This document shows, piece after piece, positions 5,122 through 7,346 of a stretch of DNA of 7,346 nt. The notes under the pieces are model-generated. The model saw nothing but the letters and a program-made list of their open reading frames with translations. It did not search any database and was not told the DNA's origin. This DNA comes from Alphaproteobacteria bacterium (GTDB taxonomy: Bacteria > Pseudomonadota > Alphaproteobacteria > Rs-D84), in assembly GCA_009785765.1 (NCBI GenBank), contig WQVP01000018.1, forward strand, positions 1 to 7,346, written 5' to 3'. Position 1 is the stretch's first letter, and every line of letters starts with the position of its first letter. A program made the position numbers and the translations under genes.

Positions 5122-7087
5122 CTTCTAATCTCCGAATAGTATCACGAATCTCGCCCGCTTTTTCAAATTCCAAATCACCGGCCGCATGATGCATAGCTTT
5201 GGTTAATTTTTTAATTTCTTTTTGCAGCGACTCTTTGTCCATCACGCCATCATTCGTGTACACAAATCGGCGATGCCGGTCTGTCTTGACTTCACGCATT
5301 TGTACTTCGCTGTATACGTCTTTTTTAATTGTTTTTGGCACTATGCCATGCTCTGTATTATATGCCATTTGTTTGGCACGGCGGCGGGATGTTTCATCAA
5401 TTGCAACCCGCATAGATTCGGTTATTTTATCAGCGTATAAAATCGCTCTTCCCCTATCATTCCGTGCGGCACGGCCGATTGTTTGTATAAGCGAACGTGT
5501 GCTGCGAAGAAACCCTTCTTTGTCCGCATCCATTATTGCAACCAGTTCGCATTCCGGAATGTCCAAGCCTTCTCTCAACAAGTTTATACCAACCAAAACA
5601 TCAAATTTTCCCATGCGCAATTCACGTAATAATTCAATGCGTTCCAATGTTTCAATATCGCTGTGCATGTATTTTGCACGCACGCCATTTTCAACCAAGT
5701 AATCGGTTAATTGTTCCGCCATTTTTTTGGTAAGTGTTGTGACAAGAATTTTTCCGTTGGTCTTTTTAATCTCATTTAACAAATCATCAACTTGAAGCGT
5801 TGTTGGACGAACCTCTACCACCGGGTCAAGCAGTCCGGTCGGGCGAATAACTTGTTCTGCGATTATGCCGCCGGCACGTTCAATCTCCCAATCATTTGGT
5901 GTTGCGCTGACAAATATTGTTTGTGGCCGAATTGCATCCCATTCATCAAATGTTAACGGACGATTATCAATCGCACTGGGCAATCGGTATCCGTACTGTG
6001 AAAGTGTTTCTTTTCTGGCCCTGTCCCCTCGGGACATTGCGCCGATTTGTGGCACGCTGACGTGTGATTCATCAACAAAAAGAATTGTATCTTTTGGCAG
6101 ATAATCAAACAAGGTTGGTGGTGGCTGTCCCGCTGCACGCCCAGATAAATAACGTGAATAATTTTCAATACCACGGCACGTGCCGGTTGCCTGCATCATT
6201 TCTATGTCAAAATTTGTACGCTCTCGCAGACGCTGTTCTTCAACGAATTTTTTTTCATCTTTGAAATGCGCCAAGCGATTGTTCAAATCATTTTTAATCT
6301 CTTCAATAGATTGTAAAATACTTGGCATAGGTGTTGCATAGTGTGTGTTCGGATAAATATCTATTATATCAATGCTTCGCATTTTTTGTCCGGTCAAAGT
6401 ATCAAATTCCCAAATCTCTTCCACCTCGTCGCCAAAGAATGTTATTTTAATCCCTGTGTCTGCGCTGTGCGATGGAAAGATGTCCAGCGCATCACCACGC
6501 ACACGGAATTCTCCTCTGGCAAATCCGACCTCGTTCCGGCTGTACTGTAATTTAACCAGTTCGTCTATGACAAATTTCAAAGATATATTATCGCCTGTGT
6601 GTACGGTCAATTTCATTTCGCTGTACGTTTCTGGCGAACCAAGTCCATAAATAGATGATACACTTGATACAACAATAGTATCCGAATGAGAAAGAAGAGC
6701 ACGGGTCGCACTGTGGCGCATTCGTTCAAGTTGGTCATTTACAGATGCGTCTTTGTCTATGTATGTATCTGTTGTTGGAACGTATGCCTCTGGTTGATAA
6801 TAATCATAATATGACACAAAGTATTCCACATGATTATCCGGAAAATATTGTTTCATTTCTGCATAAAGCTGGGCTGCGAGTGTTTTATTATGCGCCATAA
6901 TTATGGCCGGACGACCCGTTTTGGCAATAATATTCGCCATTGTAAAAGTTTTGCCAGTTCCGGTTGCACCCAATAATACCTGGTCACGTTTTCCGGCACC
7001 AAGACCGCCCAGCAATTCTTTGATTGCCTCTGGCTGGTCCCCGCTGGGACTATATTCCGATTTAAGATTAAATAGGCTTTTCGTCAT
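5099..7087 (-). CDS. uvrB: UvrABC system protein B
   Basis: UvrB is the damage-verifying helicase-like subunit of nucleotide excision repair: it is loaded on DNA by UvrA and then recruits UvrC. The 662-residue product is full length (E. coli about 670). Visible features are the N-terminal PSGDQPEAI, Walker A GATGTGKT (40-47), the beta-hairpin YYDYYQPEAYVP (93-104) that inserts between DNA strands, SSVSSIYGLG, Walker B VDESH with the following VPQIGAMSRGDRARKE, helicase motif V/VI regions (GINLLREGLDIPE and QTIGRAARN), and a C-terminal UVR domain (about 620-655, FEKAGEIRDTIRRLEDDL) that contacts UvrC. The start is fixed by alignment of the N-terminus with the family. It has no good Shine-Dalgarno sequence close by: the nearest AAAGGA is at 7155-7160, beyond a palindromic element. 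It overlaps tsaE by 23 bases and a small reading frame by one base. No LexA box was seen. Confidence 0.97.
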   Translation of the reverse strand: MTKSLFNLKSEYSPSGDQPEAIKELLGGLGAGKRDQVLLGATGTGKTFTMANIIAKTGRPAIIMAHNKTLAAQLYAEMKQYFPDNHVEYFVSYYDYYQPEAYVPTTDTYIDKDASVNDQLERMRHSATRALLSHSDTIVVSSVSSIYGLGSPETYSEMKLTVHTGDNISLKFVIDELVKLQYSRNEVGFARGEFRVRGDALDIFPSHSADTGIKITFFGDEVEEIWEFDTLTGQKMRSIDIIDIYPNTHYATPMPSILQSIEEIKNDLNNRLAHFKDEKKFVEEQRLRERTNFDIEMMQATGTCRGIENYSRYLSGRAAGQPPPTLFDYLPKDTILFVDESHVSVPQIGAMSRGDRARKETLSQYGYRLPSAIDNRPLTFDEWDAIRPQTIFVSATPNDWEIERAGGIIAEQVIRPTGLLDPVVEVRPTTLQVDDLLNEIKKTNGKILVTTLTKKMAEQLTDYLVENGVRAKYMHSDIETLERIELLRELRMGKFDVLVGINLLREGLDIPECELVAIMDADKEGFLRSTRSLIQTIGRAARNDRGRAILYADKITESMRVAIDETSRRRAKQMAYNTEHGIVPKTIKKDVYSEVQMREVKTDRHRRFVYTNDGVMDKESLQKEIKKLTKAMHHAAGDLEFEKAGEIRDTIRRLEDDLLHIS

Positions 7088-7170
7088 TATATGTCATTCT
7101 CGGAATTTTCGCAGCACGCAAAATGCGTGTCCAGAAAATATCCGAGAATCCAATCCTTTATGTTTTTCAT
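7087..7170 (-). CDS. Possible 27-codon leader reading frame ending in the uvrB start (TAATG)
   Basis: The minus-strand frame from ATG at 7170 reads 27 codons (starting MKNIKDWILGYFLDTHF) and its TAA shares one base with the uvrB ATG, the classic arrangement for stop-restart coupling. An in-frame ATG at 7179 would add three residues. The predicted transcription start (near 7174) puts the 7170 ATG almost at the 5' end, so it would be leaderless. Most of the frame runs through the palindromic element at 7093-7152, so the peptide sequence itself is probably incidental. It may serve to deliver ribosomes through the hairpin to uvrB. No homologue is recognised. Confidence 0.35.
   Translation of the reverse strand: MKNIKDWILGYFLDTHFACCENSENDI
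7093..7152. repeat. 60-bp palindromic element of the GTCATTC...GAATCCA type
   Basis: The element begins GTCATTCTCGGA and ends TCCGAGAATCCA. The arms 7096-7104/7141-7149 (9 bp), 7105-7110/7134-7139 (6 bp) and 7115-7120/7124-7129 (6 bp) pair, with one bulged base, a 3x3 internal loop and an AAA loop. Dispersed palindromes with GTCATTC/GAATCCA-like ends are common in several alphaproteobacteria and other bacteria (compare the Rickettsia palindromic elements), so this is probably one copy of a genomic family. It sits between the uvrB Shine-Dalgarno-like AAAGGA and its ATG. No second copy is in this window. Confidence 0.7.
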
Positions 7171-7198
7171 TGCGAACATAAATATAATACAATATAAT
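7170..7198 (+). promoter_or_regulatory. Promoter of the right-edge membrane protein gene
   Basis: TTGCGA (7170-7175) and TATAAT (7193-7198) are exactly 17 bp apart; a second TATAAT lies at 7183-7188. The start is expected near 7205, just before the Shine-Dalgarno sequence AAGGAGA (7208-7214). Confidence 0.6.
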
Positions 7199-7208
7199 GA
7201 ATTATCAA
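7181..7208 (-). promoter_or_regulatory. Promoter of uvrB-tsaE
   Basis: On the minus strand, TTGATA (7203-7208, five of six consensus bases) and TATATT (7181-7186) are 16 bp apart. Transcription should start near 7174. The promoter overlaps the plus-strand promoter on the opposite strand. Confidence 0.5.
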
Positions 7209-7220
7209 GGAGAGAATATA

Positions 7221-7248
7221 CTAGTGCCCGGCGCCTAGTGCCTAGTGC
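7221..7248. repeat. Heptanucleotide array (CTAGTGC)4 between Shine-Dalgarno and start codon
   Basis: Units at 7221-7227, 7228-7234 (CCGGCGC, three transitions from the others), 7235-7241 and 7242-7248. The array separates a strong AAGGAGA (7208-7214) from the ATG at 7252, giving a gap of 37 bases where 5-10 is usual. Without the array the gap would be near normal. Confidence 0.88.
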
Positions 7249-7251
7249 CCA

Positions 7252-7346
7252 ATGAAAGCAAAAAATCGTCGTTTTGTATTATGGCTTGTTGTCGGTATTA
7301 TATTATCCGGCATGGTTTTTGTTATATCAATTCCGCCATTTATAAA
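7252..7346 (+). CDS. N-terminus of a membrane protein (31 codons visible)
   Basis: The frame opens at ATG 7252 with MKAKNRR, a positively charged start, then one hydrophobic helix (about residues 8-30, FVLWLVVGIILSGMVFVIS), and runs off the window. This is an N-terminal membrane anchor with the N-terminus in the cytoplasm. SecD and other envelope proteins start in a similar way, but too little is visible to name it. An in-frame TAG at 7243-7245 rules out an upstream extension. Its promoter is at 7170-7198 and its ribosome binding site is displaced by a heptamer array. Confidence 0.65.
   Translation, partial: MKAKNRRFVLWLVVGIILSGMVFVISIPPFI

Noticed and set aside
7088..7210. LexA/SOS box upstream of uvrB.
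   Set aside because: No GTTC-N7-GTTC, CTGT-N8-ACAG or GAAC-N4-GTTC pattern; only a single GTTC on the minus strand near 7174-7177.
1..7346. CRISPR array, tRNA, rRNA, transposase or phage gene.
   Set aside because: No spaced direct repeats of CRISPR size, no tRNA or rRNA signatures and no mobile-element proteins were seen; the only repeat elements are the short arrays and the palindromic element.

Overview
This is an AT-rich window from a Gram-negative bacterium, most likely an alphaproteobacterium. The evidence is two short-signal lipoproteins, a proteobacterial-type FtsQ-FtsA pair, and a UvrB and TsaE of bacterial type with compact, overlapping gene arrangement. A reduced host- or gut-associated lineage would fit, but the sequence alone does not prove it.

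Layout. (1) Positions 1-884, minus strand: a 92-residue hypothetical protein (606-884), followed by the start of a lipoprotein with a secretin STN-like domain that runs off the left edge (1-495). (2) Positions 900-958: a compact divergent promoter region. (3) Positions 957-2235, plus strand: a small lipoprotein and, one base later, a degenerate GT-B glycosyltransferase-like protein. (4) Positions 2271-4722, plus strand: ftsQ with its own promoter, overlapped by ftsA, whose reading frame continues without a stop into a complete ribulose-phosphate 3-epimerase domain. This FtsA-Rpe fusion is the most striking object here. (5) Positions 4708-7087, minus strand: uvrB and tsaE as an overlapping pair, converging on and overlapping the end of ftsA-rpe. 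(6) Positions 7087-7252: a second divergent promoter region containing a 60-bp palindromic element, a 27-codon reading frame ending at the uvrB start, and a heptamer array. (7) Positions 7252-7346: the first 31 codons of a membrane protein.

Two themes recur beyond the genes. First, short tandem repeats of 7 bp (three different units at four places) and one of 6 bp sit in or next to translation signals: in two lipoprotein signal peptides, inside tsaE, and between a Shine-Dalgarno sequence and its start codon. Second, several genes (957, 2271 and probably the 7170 reading frame) have a good -10 box only 6-10 bases before the ATG and no clear Shine-Dalgarno sequence, which suggests leaderless transcripts.

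FtsQ and FtsA build the divisome. The fused epimerase would place a pentose-phosphate enzyme at the membrane division site. UvrB (nucleotide excision repair) and TsaE (tRNA t6A synthesis) are housekeeping proteins with no evident functional tie to division.
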